This document shows positions 51,219-60,137 of a stretch of DNA of 64,000 nt, piece by piece. Every line of letters starts with the position of its first letter. Position 1 is the stretch's first letter. Source of the DNA: Paenibacillus graminis. Lineage in GTDB: Bacteria; Bacillota; Bacilli; Paenibacillales; Paenibacillaceae. The notes beneath the pieces are model-generated. The model did no database searches and had not been told where the DNA came from. It saw nothing but the letters and a program-made list of their open reading frames with translations. The stretch spans positions 3,224,001 to 3,288,000 of the forward strand of contig NZ_CP009287.1 of assembly GCF_000758705.1 (NCBI RefSeq), read 5' to 3'. The translations under genes and the position numbers were made by a program.

Positions 51219-51938
51219 TTGGCGGTGAGCACAATAGTAGTGGTAGACGATGACCTTTTCATTTTACAGCTGCTCTCTGAATATTTGCGCAAGGAAGCCT
51301 ATGAGGTGACTTCTTTTTCCAGCGGGGCTAATCTGGTGGAATATGTGCGCTCCGAAGAACCGGAATGTCTGATCCTGGATATCATGATGCCTGGTATTGA
51401 CGGGCTGTCTTTGCTCACGGAATTGCGGTCGTTTACCGAGATTCCCATTATTATGATCTCTGCGCGCGGCGAAGAAAGCGACCGTATTCACGGGCTGGAG
51501 CTGGGCTGCAGCGATTTTCTGAGCAAGCCGTTCAATCCGCGGGAGCTGGTGGGGAGGGTAAAGGCGATGCTGCGCTTGTATAGATTGGGCAATGGCGCCC
51601 CAGGCGACCCCGCAGCTCCGACCAAGCCGGATAATATATGCCATGCGGGAAATCTGGAGATTGATGCCGATTATCGCCGAGCTACCGTGGATGGAACGGA
51701 AATCAGCCTGACCTCGCGCGAGTTCGAGCTGCTGCTGTTTCTGGCGTCGCATATCGAGCGGCCCTTCGGCCGGGAGCAGCTTATCCAGCATGTATGGAAT
51801 TACGATTTTTTTGGAGATGTCCGTGTTGTGGATGATCTTGTCAAAAGAATCCGTAAAAAGCTTGCCGAGCACGGATCTTCACTTCTAATTAATACGGTCT
51901 GGGGTTTTGGCTATAAAGCGACCGTGAGCAAAATATAG
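51219..51938 (+). CDS. OmpR-family response regulator
   Basis: A 239-residue regulator. The receiver domain has the acidic cluster D10-D12, phosphoacceptor D54 in LILDIMMPG, and Lys in LSKPFNPREL. The winged-helix domain contains LTSREFELLLFLASHIERPF and FGDVRVVDDLVKRIRKKL, ending NTVWGFGYK. TTG 51219 is used because AAAGG lies nine bases upstream; GTG 51225 is the alternative. The kinase gene begins directly after the stop codon, so they form a pair. Confidence 0.92.
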   Translation: MAVSTIVVVDDDLFILQLLSEYLRKEAYEVTSFSSGANLVEYVRSEEPECLILDIMMPGIDGLSLLTELRSFTEIPIIMISARGEESDRIHGLELGCSDFLSKPFNPRELVGRVKAMLRLYRLGNGAPGDPAAPTKPDNICHAGNLEIDADYRRATVDGTEISLTSREFELLLFLASHIERPFGREQLIQHVWNYDFFGDVRVVDDLVKRIRKKLAEHGSSLLINTVWGFGYKATVSKI

Positions 51939-53282
51939 ATGCGTACCATAAGAGGCAAGATGCTGCTGTCTTTTATTCTGGCGCTTGTGGTTACGGTCGG
52001 TATCACCGTAGCTCTGTTCGTGCGCCTGATTGACGATATCCTGGTGAATCAAGTCAAAGCTCAACTGCATGGTCAGGCGGAAAAGGCGGAAAAAATATTG
52101 CAGGACAGCGACATCTCCAGGCTGAACAACACGGAATTCAAGTATGTGGTCAAGGGTATGATGCTGAATGCAGACTATCTTATTCTTGATGCAAGCAATA
52201 AAATTATCGATACAAACGACGACAAAGGGGTGGGAACCACCTTCCGTTATGCCCTCTCCGGGAGGCAGGGCATAGCGGTACTGCATGGCAAGAAAATACT
52301 TTACACTAAGGAGCGCCTGTCGGGCCGGCCTTATTCTATCTTTATCTATGCTCCGCTCTCCTCGCTCAGAGCGCTCTACGGGTCTTTGATGAGAACGACG
52401 CTGCTGGCGATCGGGTTCAGCTTCTTTATGATCCTGGCAATCGGACTGCTGACCGTGTCGCGCGTGGTCCGCCCATTGAACCGTTTGAAGGAAGCGGTGG
52501 GCCGCTATGAGCCTTACCGTTCGCAGGATGCTTTCTTTCCGGTGGGAGACACCACAGAAATCGGCGAGTTGATTACAACCTTTCAGTCCATGTCCGAACG
52601 CATTCAGCAGCATCAGCGCAATCAGGTTGAGTTTCTGCAGAATGTCTCACATGAGCTGAAGACGCCGCTGATGTCGATTCACGGTTTTGTGTACGCGATT
52701 CAAGACCAGGTCGTTCCGCAAGAGACGGGACTGGATGTTATTTTGACACAGTCTATGCGTTTGATTGACATGGTGGACAAGCTGCTGCAGCTTTCCAGGC
52801 TTGAGGCGGTCGATGAACATTGGCCCACATCGGAAATTGATCTTCACACGATGGCGGAAGAAGCGGCGTTGCTACTCATGCCGGCGGCAAATGCGCGGGG
52901 GGTCGTACTGAAGGTGGAGGGGGAGAGCCTGTTGACCGTTGCCGCCGGAGAACAGTTGTTTCAGGTTCTGGTGAATTTGCTGCAAAATGCTGTTAGGCAT
53001 ACTTCGAGTCAAATTCGTGTGCAAATCGAAGCCGGTTACCCCGGTGCCGACTGGGCAATTCATATTGACGATGACGGCAATGGATTAAGTGAAGCGGAGA
53101 AGGAAGCGGTATTCCAGCGGTTTTACACCGGACCCAACGGGGTTACAGGCCTCGGCCTGGCGATTTGCCGGCAGATTGCCGCGAATATGGATGCTGAACT
53201 AACCTATACAAGCTCACCGCTCGGCGGCGCCCGGTTCAGCTTCATTAAGCCTGCGGGGCGGTTATCCGGTCCGGGCGGATAA
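51939..53282 (+). CDS. Sensor histidine kinase, partner of the OmpR-type regulator
   Basis: A 447-residue membrane kinase. Two helices (about 8-30 and 151-173) flank a ~120-residue extracellular sensor domain. HAMP (about 174-227) leads to the HisKA box FLQNVSHELKTPLMSI with H238. The ATPase domain has N-box LLQNAVRHT, G1 DDDGNGLS and G2 GLGLAICRQ. The start ATG follows the regulator stop with no gap. The sensor domain shows no recognisable fold, and its target genes are not seen. Confidence 0.92.
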   Translation: MRTIRGKMLLSFILALVVTVGITVALFVRLIDDILVNQVKAQLHGQAEKAEKILQDSDISRLNNTEFKYVVKGMMLNADYLILDASNKIIDTNDDKGVGTTFRYALSGRQGIAVLHGKKILYTKERLSGRPYSIFIYAPLSSLRALYGSLMRTTLLAIGFSFFMILAIGLLTVSRVVRPLNRLKEAVGRYEPYRSQDAFFPVGDTTEIGELITTFQSMSERIQQHQRNQVEFLQNVSHELKTPLMSIHGFVYAIQDQVVPQETGLDVILTQSMRLIDMVDKLLQLSRLEAVDEHWPTSEIDLHTMAEEAALLLMPAANARGVVLKVEGESLLTVAAGEQLFQVLVNLLQNAVRHTSSQIRVQIEAGYPGADWAIHIDDDGNGLSEAEKEAVFQRFYTGPNGVTGLGLAICRQIAANMDAELTYTSSPLGGARFSFIKPAGRLSGPGG

Positions 53283-53419
53283 GAGAAGATACGGATTGTA
53301 CTCGCAACCCCGTGTATTTTACGTTAAAATGGCAATGGATACGAATCCCTGAATGCTTCGGCAACGGGGATGTTTGCATGGGGCAGCACAGCAATCAAAG
53401 ATACGGAGGAAATGAAGCG

Positions 53420-54652
53420 ATGATGGATTTTGATAGGATGCTGGAGAAATATGCGGACCTGGTTGTGAAGGTCGGAGTGAATGTGCAGCCGGGCCAAGTG
53501 CTGATGATTCATTCGCCGCTGGAGACGGCAGAGCTTACCCGCCTGATTGTAGGCAAAGCCTATGAAGCAGGAGCCAAATATGTGCTTGTGGATTGGGATG
53601 ACGAAAAAGTAACAAGAATTCGCTATGAGAAGGCAGCAGAGGACTCCTTTGGATATTATCCGCAGTGGCAGGCCGATATGCTGGAGGGCTTCGCGGAAGA
53701 GGGCGGAGCTATTTTACATATTAAGGTACCTGATCCGGAACTGTTCCGGGGCGTTGATTCCGCCAAGGTATCCACTGCAGTAAAAGCTGCAGCCGTTGCC
53801 CGCAAAAAGTACCAGAACTATACCCGCAACAACAAAATCAGCTGGTCGCTGATCAAGGCGCCGACGAAGGCATGGGCGGATAAGGTCTTTGCGGATCTTG
53901 CGGAGGAGGAGCGGGTGCCTGCGATGTGGGAAGCGATATTCCAGATGAACCGCGTGGGCAGTGGCGACCCCGTAGCCGCCTGGCGCGGACATATAGCCGA
54001 CCTCAAGAAATCCCAAGACCGGATGAATGCCAAACGCTATAAAAGTCTGCATTACCGCGCTCCGGGAACGGATCTGCATGTGGAGCTTCCGGAAGGACAT
54101 CTCTGGCGCGGCGGCGGCGGCGAAAATGCAAGCGGAGTGTATTTTGTAGCCAATATGCCGACCGAAGAAGTCTACACCATGCCGCACCGCAAGGGAGTTA
54201 ATGGTACCGTCAGCAGTACGCTTCCGCTTAATTTGAACGGACGGCTTGTGGATGGCATTAAAATTACGTTCACGGACGGCAAAGTCACGGCTTATGATGC
54301 TGAATCCGGCCGGGAGCATTTAACTTCACTGCTGGAAACGGATGAAGGTGCTTCTTATCTGGGGGAAGTGGCGCTGGTGCCGCATGATTCTCCAATTTCA
54401 CGCCTGAATAGAGTATTTTATAACACCGGAATCGACGAAAATGCTTCCTGCCACTTTGCGCTTGGCAGTGCGTATCCGGCAAATATCGAAGGCGGAACCT
54501 CACTCCGCAGCGAAGAGCTGCTGGAACGGGGAGCCAATGTAAGCCTGACGCATGTTGACTTTATGGTCGGTTCTGCTGAGCTCGATATCGACGGCGAATT
54601 AGCTGATGGCACCATCGAACCGGTCTTCCGCAAAGGGAACTGGGTGTTGTAG
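53420..54652 (+). CDS. M29-family aminopeptidase (AmpS/PepS-like)
   Basis: A 410-residue cytoplasmic metallo-aminopeptidase of the thermophilic M29 family. Metal ligands lie in the expected C-terminal segments: Glu in TEEVYTMPH, Glu/His in YLGEVALVPHDSP, His in CHFALGSAYP and His/Asp in THVDFMVGS. The N-terminal domain begins MLEKYADLVVKVGVNVQPGQ, as in AmpS. ATG 53420 (or 53423) has GGAGG ten bases upstream; the frame is open to 53312 but that part is not protein-like. A strong terminator follows. Confidence 0.9.
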   Translation: MMDFDRMLEKYADLVVKVGVNVQPGQVLMIHSPLETAELTRLIVGKAYEAGAKYVLVDWDDEKVTRIRYEKAAEDSFGYYPQWQADMLEGFAEEGGAILHIKVPDPELFRGVDSAKVSTAVKAAAVARKKYQNYTRNNKISWSLIKAPTKAWADKVFADLAEEERVPAMWEAIFQMNRVGSGDPVAAWRGHIADLKKSQDRMNAKRYKSLHYRAPGTDLHVELPEGHLWRGGGGENASGVYFVANMPTEEVYTMPHRKGVNGTVSSTLPLNLNGRLVDGIKITFTDGKVTAYDAESGREHLTSLLETDEGASYLGEVALVPHDSPISRLNRVFYNTGIDENASCHFALGSAYPANIEGGTSLRSEELLERGANVSLTHVDFMVGSAELDIDGELADGTIEPVFRKGNWVL

Positions 54653-54687
54653 GGAAAATGCAATCCTGCCCTCTATGTACAATAACG

Positions 54688-54730
54688 AGGCTGCAAACTC
54701 ACCTGAGGGTGGGCTTTGCAGCCTTTTTTT
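54688..54730 (+). terminator. Terminator after the aminopeptidase gene
   Basis: AGGCTGCAAA (54688-54697) pairs with TTTGCAGCCT (54715-54724), followed by a T run. Confidence 0.9.
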
Positions 54731-54846
54731 GGGGATATGCTAGAATCGCATCTAATTCAGTTCAACAAAAGTTTTATTACATCTCTGATGGTACCTGGCA
54801 AGCGGCTTGGCATTTTCAAAGGAGTTAGTATTAAAAAAATTTATGT

Positions 54847-55269
54847 TTATTCATTCAGCATAATCTTTAAATTTTCGATTTCTCCTACATCAAAATCAAC
54901 GGTCTTGCCTTCTGTAATCTGCCAATCGCTTTCCAAGCGTGCAATTATTTCTTGGAGCTTTTCAATGGCCTTATCATATTTTCCTTGAATTACATATATA
55001 TGATAAATTGCTATCAATGAATCTGTATATTTTGGATTTGGCTGTAGTTCGTAACCTTTTGCGTAATATTCTATTGCTTCGTCATATCTGCAAAGTTTTG
55101 CCATGCAGTCTCCTCTTGAGGACCATGCAAGCCATTCGTGAGGATACAGCTCAGCCATCTGCTCCTAAAGAACCAATGCCTTGGGAAGGTTACATTCTTC
55201 CTTGCATATCAGACCTCCATATAATTGATATAAATAACCTGGCTGGATTTCTTTTATTCTCTCGTTAGT
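54847..55269 (-). pseudogene. TPR-repeat protein remnant with amber stop
   Basis: The intact part (from ATG 55158) reads AELYPHEWLAWSSRGDCMAK and CRYDEAIEYYAKGYELQPNP, plain TPR repeats. The same frame extends upstream through ICKEECNLPKALVL, a TAG, then EQ before the ATG, so a TPR helix pair is cut by an amber codon at about 55165. No start codon or ribosome site lies upstream; the frame runs into the end of the RidA gene. It is a 5'-truncated, stop-containing fragment with low GC. Confidence 0.6.
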
Positions 55270-55612
55270 TCAATCCTTTGTATGCTATTCCGTCAATCAT
55301 CATAAGACAATCAGAGTCAAAAAACTCTGTCGTAGATGTCATTCTAGCAGGGAATTTATCCTTTTCAAAATACTCACAAAAAACCTGTTCCATTTCAGGT
55401 AAGTCCTTAATGTACTTTAGGTATACATTCACCTTAACAACATTATCCAGTGGTACATCAAGTTGACTAAGAGTCTCTTTTAAGTGTGAGAAAGTATTGT
55501 GAATCTGTTCTGTAAAGCTCTGTCCAAAACCCCGATGTAATCCGAGAAACACATAGTCACCAGCCGCAACAGCAGATGAATAACTAAATGGTGTTGAAAT
55601 TCGATTTATCAT
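55265..55612 (-). CDS. RidA/YjgF-family protein
   Basis: A 115-residue RidA-fold protein. Typical features are SYSSAVAAGDYVFLGL near the start, QIHNTFSHLKETLSQL, LDNVVKVNVYLKYI and the Arg in FPARMTS. The usual enamine/imine deaminase context around that Arg is altered (TTEFFDSDCLMM), so activity is uncertain. ATG 55612 follows AGGAGG at nine bases. GC is clearly lower than in surrounding housekeeping genes, and it lies among gene remnants. The 238-base region upstream has short direct repeats (TCTAATACnTTATTTTC, 55737-55802) and nothing else. Confidence 0.72.
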   Translation of the reverse strand: MINRISTPFSYSSAVAAGDYVFLGLHRGFGQSFTEQIHNTFSHLKETLSQLDVPLDNVVKVNVYLKYIKDLPEMEQVFCEYFEKDKFPARMTSTTEFFDSDCLMMIDGIAYKGLN

Positions 55613-55804
55613 ATACATGAGCCTCCTATGTATTAAGTTCCATATTATATTTTAGAACATACGTTTTTAAATGTAAATATTTACTTTTTGTTGGCTCTCC
55701 ACGCAATCCTGCCCGTTAGCTTAATCAAACACCGTCAGTCTAATACATTATTTTCTCAAACTACTACTTTATTTTCCGAGTCTAATACTTTATTTTCAGT
55801 CTAG

Positions 55805-56264
55805 AGAAGTTTGGTTGTCTTTCCGCCACGACTGACGCCGATGTGCTGATTCACTTCGTGTCCTGGAGCGTTTTTTTAGCACCAGCACTATGTTGATGGG
55901 CTTTGACCGATGTAGAATCAATGCTCAAGTTTTCAAAGTCAGGTTCGACCTGAAGAGTTTGGAAGATCGCGACAAGCAGTCCGGTATCTCGCCACTTGCA
56001 GAAGCGACTGTAGACCGTTTTCCATGAACCATAGCGTTCCTCCGGTAGATCGCGCCAGGCAGCACCACTTCGAGCAATCCATAGAAAAGCGTTAAACATG
56101 GTTCTTTCACTTAATTTTATCGGACGTCCTGTTTTGTAGGGTGGAAACATGCCCTTAATTTGTTCCCACTGATCATCGCTTATTTCGTACCGTCTTTGAA
56201 TCATGCTTGACGCCCCATTCGTTCTCTCAAATTTTACCATGTTATTTAGTTTTCAGACACATCC
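55805..56264 (-). mobile_element. Truncated IS5-family (IS427-type) element
   Basis: The right end AGTTTTCAGACACATCC (56248-56264) with TA outside matches the ends of the second element at 60138-60843. The first transposase frame (from ATG 56204) reads MIQRRYEISDDQWEQIKGMF and SGAAWRDLPEERYGSWKTVY, typical of the DUF4096 helix-turn-helix part. An A7 run near its end would allow frameshifting into the second frame, NQHIGVSRGGKTTKLL, which stops at once at about 55804. The catalytic domain and left end are missing. Confidence 0.82.
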
Positions 56265-56423
56265 TAGATATTATAAGAACCATTTTCGCTATAGCACTCG
56301 GCTTAATGACTTTCTATTACATCCTAAATCGAAACTATACATTCTTCCAATATATCATTTTAGATTACCCAAAAATGACGTCTGATGATTTAAAGCAATT
56401 CATGCAACTCCTGGTACAGTCCT
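56265..56423 (+). pseudogene. Low-GC membrane-protein fragment
   Basis: The + frame through this stretch reads IIRTIFAIALGLMTFYYILN then RNYTFFQYIILDYPKM and TSDDLKQFMQL before it meets GC-rich sequence near 56425. It is protein-like, with one membrane helix, and AT-rich, but has no own start and ends at an abrupt composition change. The family is unknown; it looks like a piece of a gene from the same low-GC source as the RidA and TPR pieces. Confidence 0.4.
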
Positions 56424-56426
56424 TGA

Positions 56427-56837
56427 CCTTCCCTGCAGGATATCCGGGACCTGCTGTCCGGGCTGTGCCGGGAGGCCTGTGCGCTGGTTACGGAGGCCCG
56501 TTCCCTGGAGTCCACGCGGATTATCCGCCAGGCCGCCGCTTATATCGATAGCCATCTGGATACGGGGCTGTCGCTGGAGCAGGTGGCGAAGCAGATTAAC
56601 CTCAGCCAGGGGTATTTCTCCAATCTGTTCAAGAAGGTGCAGGGGATTTCGTTTCAGCAGTATGTGATGTATGAGAAGATGGAGAAGGCCAAGGCGATGC
56701 TGATCGGCGGCCGGCAGGTTCAGGAGATCGCCCAGGATCTCGGGTATGAGCACAGGCGCTATTTCAGTGAGGTGTTCAAGAAATATACCGGCATGACCCC
56801 GTCCGACTTCAAACTGCATTATCTTGGAAAAGAATAA
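56427..56837 (+). pseudogene. 3' fragment of a YesN/AraC-type response regulator
   Basis: The frame, closed by TGA at 56424, encodes RIIRQAAAYIDSHLDTGLSL, VAKQINLSQGYFSNLFKKVQ and EIAQDLGYEHRRYFSEVFKK, ending GMTPSDFKLHYLGKE. This is a complete AraC-type double HTH, the output domain of the regulators paired with YesM kinases. The receiver domain is absent. A short product could start at GTG 56583 but without a clear ribosome site. GC is high, unlike the fragment before it. Confidence 0.75.
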
Positions 56838-57005
56838 GAATGCGCAGGGGAGGCATGTCCGCAGGGCGGAGGTGGCCTCCCTTCTCTGTATAAAGCTGCT
56901 GCAGAAATCTGCCCTTAATGTGGGCTTACCCGCCTTATCCGGATGCGCCAATCCGTCTATAATCAGGTTGTAAGCGAATACAGAAGGGATATATAAGGGG
57001 GAACT

Positions 57006-57556
57006 ACCAATGATGAAGCGTATGCTAATAACATCTCTGAGGTTACCGATGATCTGGAACACTTCGAGGTGCTCAGCCTGTCTACACCGGACCTGCGCAA
57101 TATGGTACTGTTTCCCGAGTTGATCGGCGGCAAGTATGTCCGGCTGGAGCGTCCCTTCACGGTATACAGCCGCGGCGGCCGGGACCGCTTCGATGCCTGG
57201 ATCTCCGAGTCGCCGGACCTGAAGCATTGGGGCAACTCCAGCCTACTGCTCGCCGTCGAGCAGGTGCCGTTTGCCAATGACAAGATTGGCCCGGCCGCAC
57301 CTCCGGTCCGGACGGATAAGGGCTGGCTGACCACCTTCCATGCGGTGGATGTGGACCCGGCCAGTGGCAAGCAAGGTTGGGAGGACACCTGGAAGAAGCG
57401 CTATACCGCCGGAATTAGCCGTCATCCTCCAGAATCATCCTCCCGGAAAAATCACATGATTGCGGAAGCCCCTGCCAATCTCATAGTCTGTCTCCGGTGC
57501 CAGCAGCGGCTGCCTGCTCATGCCGATCACCTTGCGGGGGTCCTCCAGATCCAGCA
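57006..57556 (+). pseudogene. GH130 glycosidase/phosphorylase fragment with internal inversion
   Basis: The + strand reads DEAYANNISEVTDDLEHFEV, LFPELIGGKYVRLERPF, WISESPDLKHWG, KIGPAAPPVRTDKGWLTTFH and RYTAGI, in GH130 order (mannoside phosphorylase family). After about 57416 the + frame turns into noise, but the minus strand of 57417-57556 reads LLDLEDPRKVIGMSRQPLLA then YEIGRGFRNHVIFPGG, the expected continuation. About 140 bp is therefore inverted in place. The N-terminus and the C-terminal third are missing, and a base is lost after FPGG. Confidence 0.75.
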
Positions 57557-57738
57557 GCCGGGGCCGTATTTTAAAAGGAAACTTTGCTGATGCAGAAAAG
57601 GTTAGTATTACTCTGCCACTTCCGAAGCTGAACAGGAATATGTCGACTTTATGAAAAGAGTAATAGAGCATCACTGGTGAAATCATTATTCACTGATGAC
57701 AGAGTGTTTCTAAAAAAATATGAAAGAGGTGTTTAATT

Positions 57739-59697
57739 ATGTTGAAAAAGTTAAAATTATTAAGTGCATTATTAATTATTTGTATGGCCAGTCTATTACC
57801 TGTCGTTCCTTTGTCAGCAAACGCGGCTACAGTTGTTAGCTATCCATTACCATCGAGCTATACCACGACCAATCAATACACGGTAACAGCAGACTCTACA
57901 AATATACCGGTAATCGACACTTCGGCGGTATTTGTAAACTATAATTATTGTAATTTCTCTTTTTCAGGTACTACTACAATCACAATAACAGCAAGCGAGA
58001 CAATCAATACCTATAATATTTCTCCCAAAGCTTTGGGAATCACTGCAACAAAGAGCGGAAATACACTTACATTTACACTTTCATCACCAACATATCTTAT
58101 AGTTAAAATCAATAACCTGAAAGATCTGGTTATTGCGGCAGATGCTCTTGAAACCAATGTTCCGGCTTCATCCGGTACAGGTATATACAATGTTAAAACT
58201 CAATACGGTGCCGACAGTACCGGTGCCGCTATGGCTACAACTGCAATACAAAACGCCATAAATGCGGCTAACGCAGCAGGTGGCGGTATCGTATACGTTC
58301 CAGCCGGAGTTTATAAGTGCGGAAACCTTGTTTTAAAAAGCAATGTTTCGGTTTATCTGGAGGGTGGTTCTGTTATAAGGGGTTCAGGAAATCCAAGCGA
58401 TTACACTACCCATTTTCATAAGAATTCTCTGGGTAAGGATGGAACATGGTTTATTTATACCGAAACAAATGCAAATAATATTAAGATATACGGCAGGGGG
58501 ACTATTGACGGCAATGGCCATTATATGAGAAATACAAACAATTATTTGAACAATATACTTGTACCCTTGCAGTGCAGCAACTTCACGGTTGACGGCATAA
58601 CCATAAGAGACAGCGGTGGCTGGGCTACAATAGTTACAAGATCTAATAACGTAACATTCCAGAATACAAAGCACTTCAACAACAATGAACTTGATTATGA
58701 AAATGATGCAATAGACATTCAAGAGAGCCAGAATGTACTAATAAAGCACACTGTAGCAGTATCGGAGGATGACACATACTCATTTAAGACATGGGATGTA
58801 GCAACTACGGATATAGCTGCAAACTGGCCTGGAAGTCCTGAAAACCAGTCAAATGTAGTTGTGGATGATGCTTTGGCTTGGAGCAGATGTGGAGCATTCA
58901 AGGTTGGAGATGGAGTTAAACAGCTTCAGGATGGCATAGTTGTTAAAAACTCTTATGTATACAGATGCTGGCGCGCTTTAGCGGTAGGTCATCTCTATGG
59001 GACTCCAGCAGCACAAAACATCATATTTGACAATATAGATGTTGAAGGCTTCTGGCCAAGATCCGGTGTTCACTCCAGATGGTTTGATCTTTCTGCAAAA
59101 ACCGGCCCGATAAAAAATGTGGTCTATAATAATATCAATTTACGCGCTTTAGGTGAAGTTTCAGTAATGAAGGGTTGGAGTGACACATCTACTGTCTCCG
59201 GAGTGACATTAAACAATGTTCGCGTCGGTGGAGTTGCGGCAACTACATTGGCAGAATTGAAAATAACAGATACTAACAGCTATGCTGCAGATCCAAAATT
59301 CAACACATTGAAATTTGAAGCGGAAGGCTATAACCTTAGTTCAGGTGTTATTTCCTATGAGGCAAGCACTGATGGCGGGCTGGATGTGGGTGGAGGCAGT
59401 AATGGCGACTATATAGCATTTAAAAATGTAGACTTTGGTAGTACAGCTAAAACAAGTATTGATTTGAAGGTTGCATCCGCTAATTCCGGCGGAAGGATAG
59501 AATTCCACTTGGATAGCCCTACAGGCACTATGCTGGGTTATTGGACGGCAGAAAGCACAGGCGGGTGGCAGACATGGTCAGTCAAGAATATCTCGCTTAA
59601 TGCCGGCACAGCTGTAGGAACCCATACTGTATATGTTACTTTTGTTAAGTCAGATTCAACCACAGTTGCAAATTTAACTTGGTTCCAGTTCAAATAG
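57739..59697 (+). CDS. Secreted parallel beta-helix glycan enzyme with C-terminal CBM
   Basis: A 652-residue secreted protein. A signal peptide (about 1-29, ending SANAA) is followed by a beta domain (30-150), then a right-handed beta-helix with a pectate-lyase-3/GH28-like opening (YGADSTGAAMATTAIQNAIN, VYVPAGVYKCGNL), GRGTIDGNGH and the acidic NDAIDIQES and SEDDTYSFKTWD, possible catalytic carboxylates. The last ~130 residues look like a CBM6-type sugar-binding module (FEAEGYNLS, GDYIAFKNVDFG, GGWQTWSVKN). Its AT-rich codon use is unlike most of the window, suggesting transfer from a clostridial-type donor. The substrate, perhaps a pectin-like or alpha-glucan polymer, is not certain. Confidence 0.75.
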   Translation: MLKKLKLLSALLIICMASLLPVVPLSANAATVVSYPLPSSYTTTNQYTVTADSTNIPVIDTSAVFVNYNYCNFSFSGTTTITITASETINTYNISPKALGITATKSGNTLTFTLSSPTYLIVKINNLKDLVIAADALETNVPASSGTGIYNVKTQYGADSTGAAMATTAIQNAINAANAAGGGIVYVPAGVYKCGNLVLKSNVSVYLEGGSVIRGSGNPSDYTTHFHKNSLGKDGTWFIYTETNANNIKIYGRGTIDGNGHYMRNTNNYLNNILVPLQCSNFTVDGITIRDSGGWATIVTRSNNVTFQNTKHFNNNELDYENDAIDIQESQNVLIKHTVAVSEDDTYSFKTWDVATTDIAANWPGSPENQSNVVVDDALAWSRCGAFKVGDGVKQLQDGIVVKNSYVYRCWRALAVGHLYGTPAAQNIIFDNIDVEGFWPRSGVHSRWFDLSAKTGPIKNVVYNNINLRALGEVSVMKGWSDTSTVSGVTLNNVRVGGVAATTLAELKITDTNSYAADPKFNTLKFEAEGYNLSSGVISYEASTDGGLDVGGGSNGDYIAFKNVDFGSTAKTSIDLKVASANSGGRIEFHLDSPTGTMLGYWTAESTGGWQTWSVKNISLNAGTAVGTHTVYVTFVKSDSTTVANLTWFQFK

Positions 59698-59735
59698 AAT
59701 GGAAACTGTTTGATTTGATTGTAATAAGATGGATA

Positions 59736-59763
59736 AAGAGGTATATCAAATGATATACCTCTT
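59736..59763 (+). terminator. Hairpin after the beta-helix enzyme gene
   Basis: AAGAGGTATATCA and TGATATACCTCTT pair perfectly around AA, 39 bases past the stop. Confidence 0.75.
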
Positions 59764-59807
59764 CATTCTGCTAAAGTTTTTTCTACGACTGACCAACTAA
59801 CACAAAA

Positions 59808-59852
59808 AAACAGCAAGTCTCCTAAGTGAAGTGAAATAGGGACTTGCTGTTT
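59808..59852 (-). terminator. Minus-strand terminator of the UPF0210 remnant
   Basis: AAACAGCAAGTC (59808-59819) pairs with GACTTGCTGTTT (59841-59852); on the minus strand a T7 run follows. It ends a gene that is now only a remnant. Confidence 0.82.
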
Positions 59853-59862
59853 GAGGTTTCAA

Positions 59863-60115
59863 TTAATTCTTAAAGCTATGAATTGGAGCTGGGATTCGTC
59901 CGCCACGATTAACGAAGTTCGCGCAGTGAAAGCCGTTTACTGCTATAACTGGTGCATATCCGAGCAGGCCGCCAAATTCGACCAAAGGTCATAGCTTCCA
60001 GCTTCTCTAGTGTAAGGGTTCCTCGCTGAACCGCTTGAATCATGCCGTGATCTTCATGACCGGAATAAAGGCTCTACTATTAAGCCCACCTACATAGGAG
60101 GAGGCCATTACGCCA
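59863..60115 (-). pseudogene. UPF0210/PFL-family remnant
   Basis: Three pieces of one protein appear in two or more frames: SSYVGGLNSRAFIPV, then HEDHGMIQAVQRGTLTLEKL, then [20 protein letters not shown] ending in [13 protein letters not shown] and TAA (59863-59865). The family normally has ~450 residues and ends in this [17 protein letters not shown] sequence. A frameshift lies after IPV, and about 50 residues are missing after LEAMT. Its 5' part is cut off near the IS5 element at 60138. Confidence 0.68.
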
Positions 60116-60137
60116 CTTTTTTTAACATTGTCATTTA

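Noticed and set aside
54750..54846. Short protein-like + strand stretch after the aminopeptidase terminator
   Set aside because: Less than 35 codons without start, ribosome site or recognisable motif; cannot be separated from chance.
55851..55880. Frame break near the end of the first IS5 transposase frame as a lesion
   Set aside because: An A7 run lies there, and IS5/IS427-type elements often use frameshifting at such runs; the true damage is the truncation just after it.
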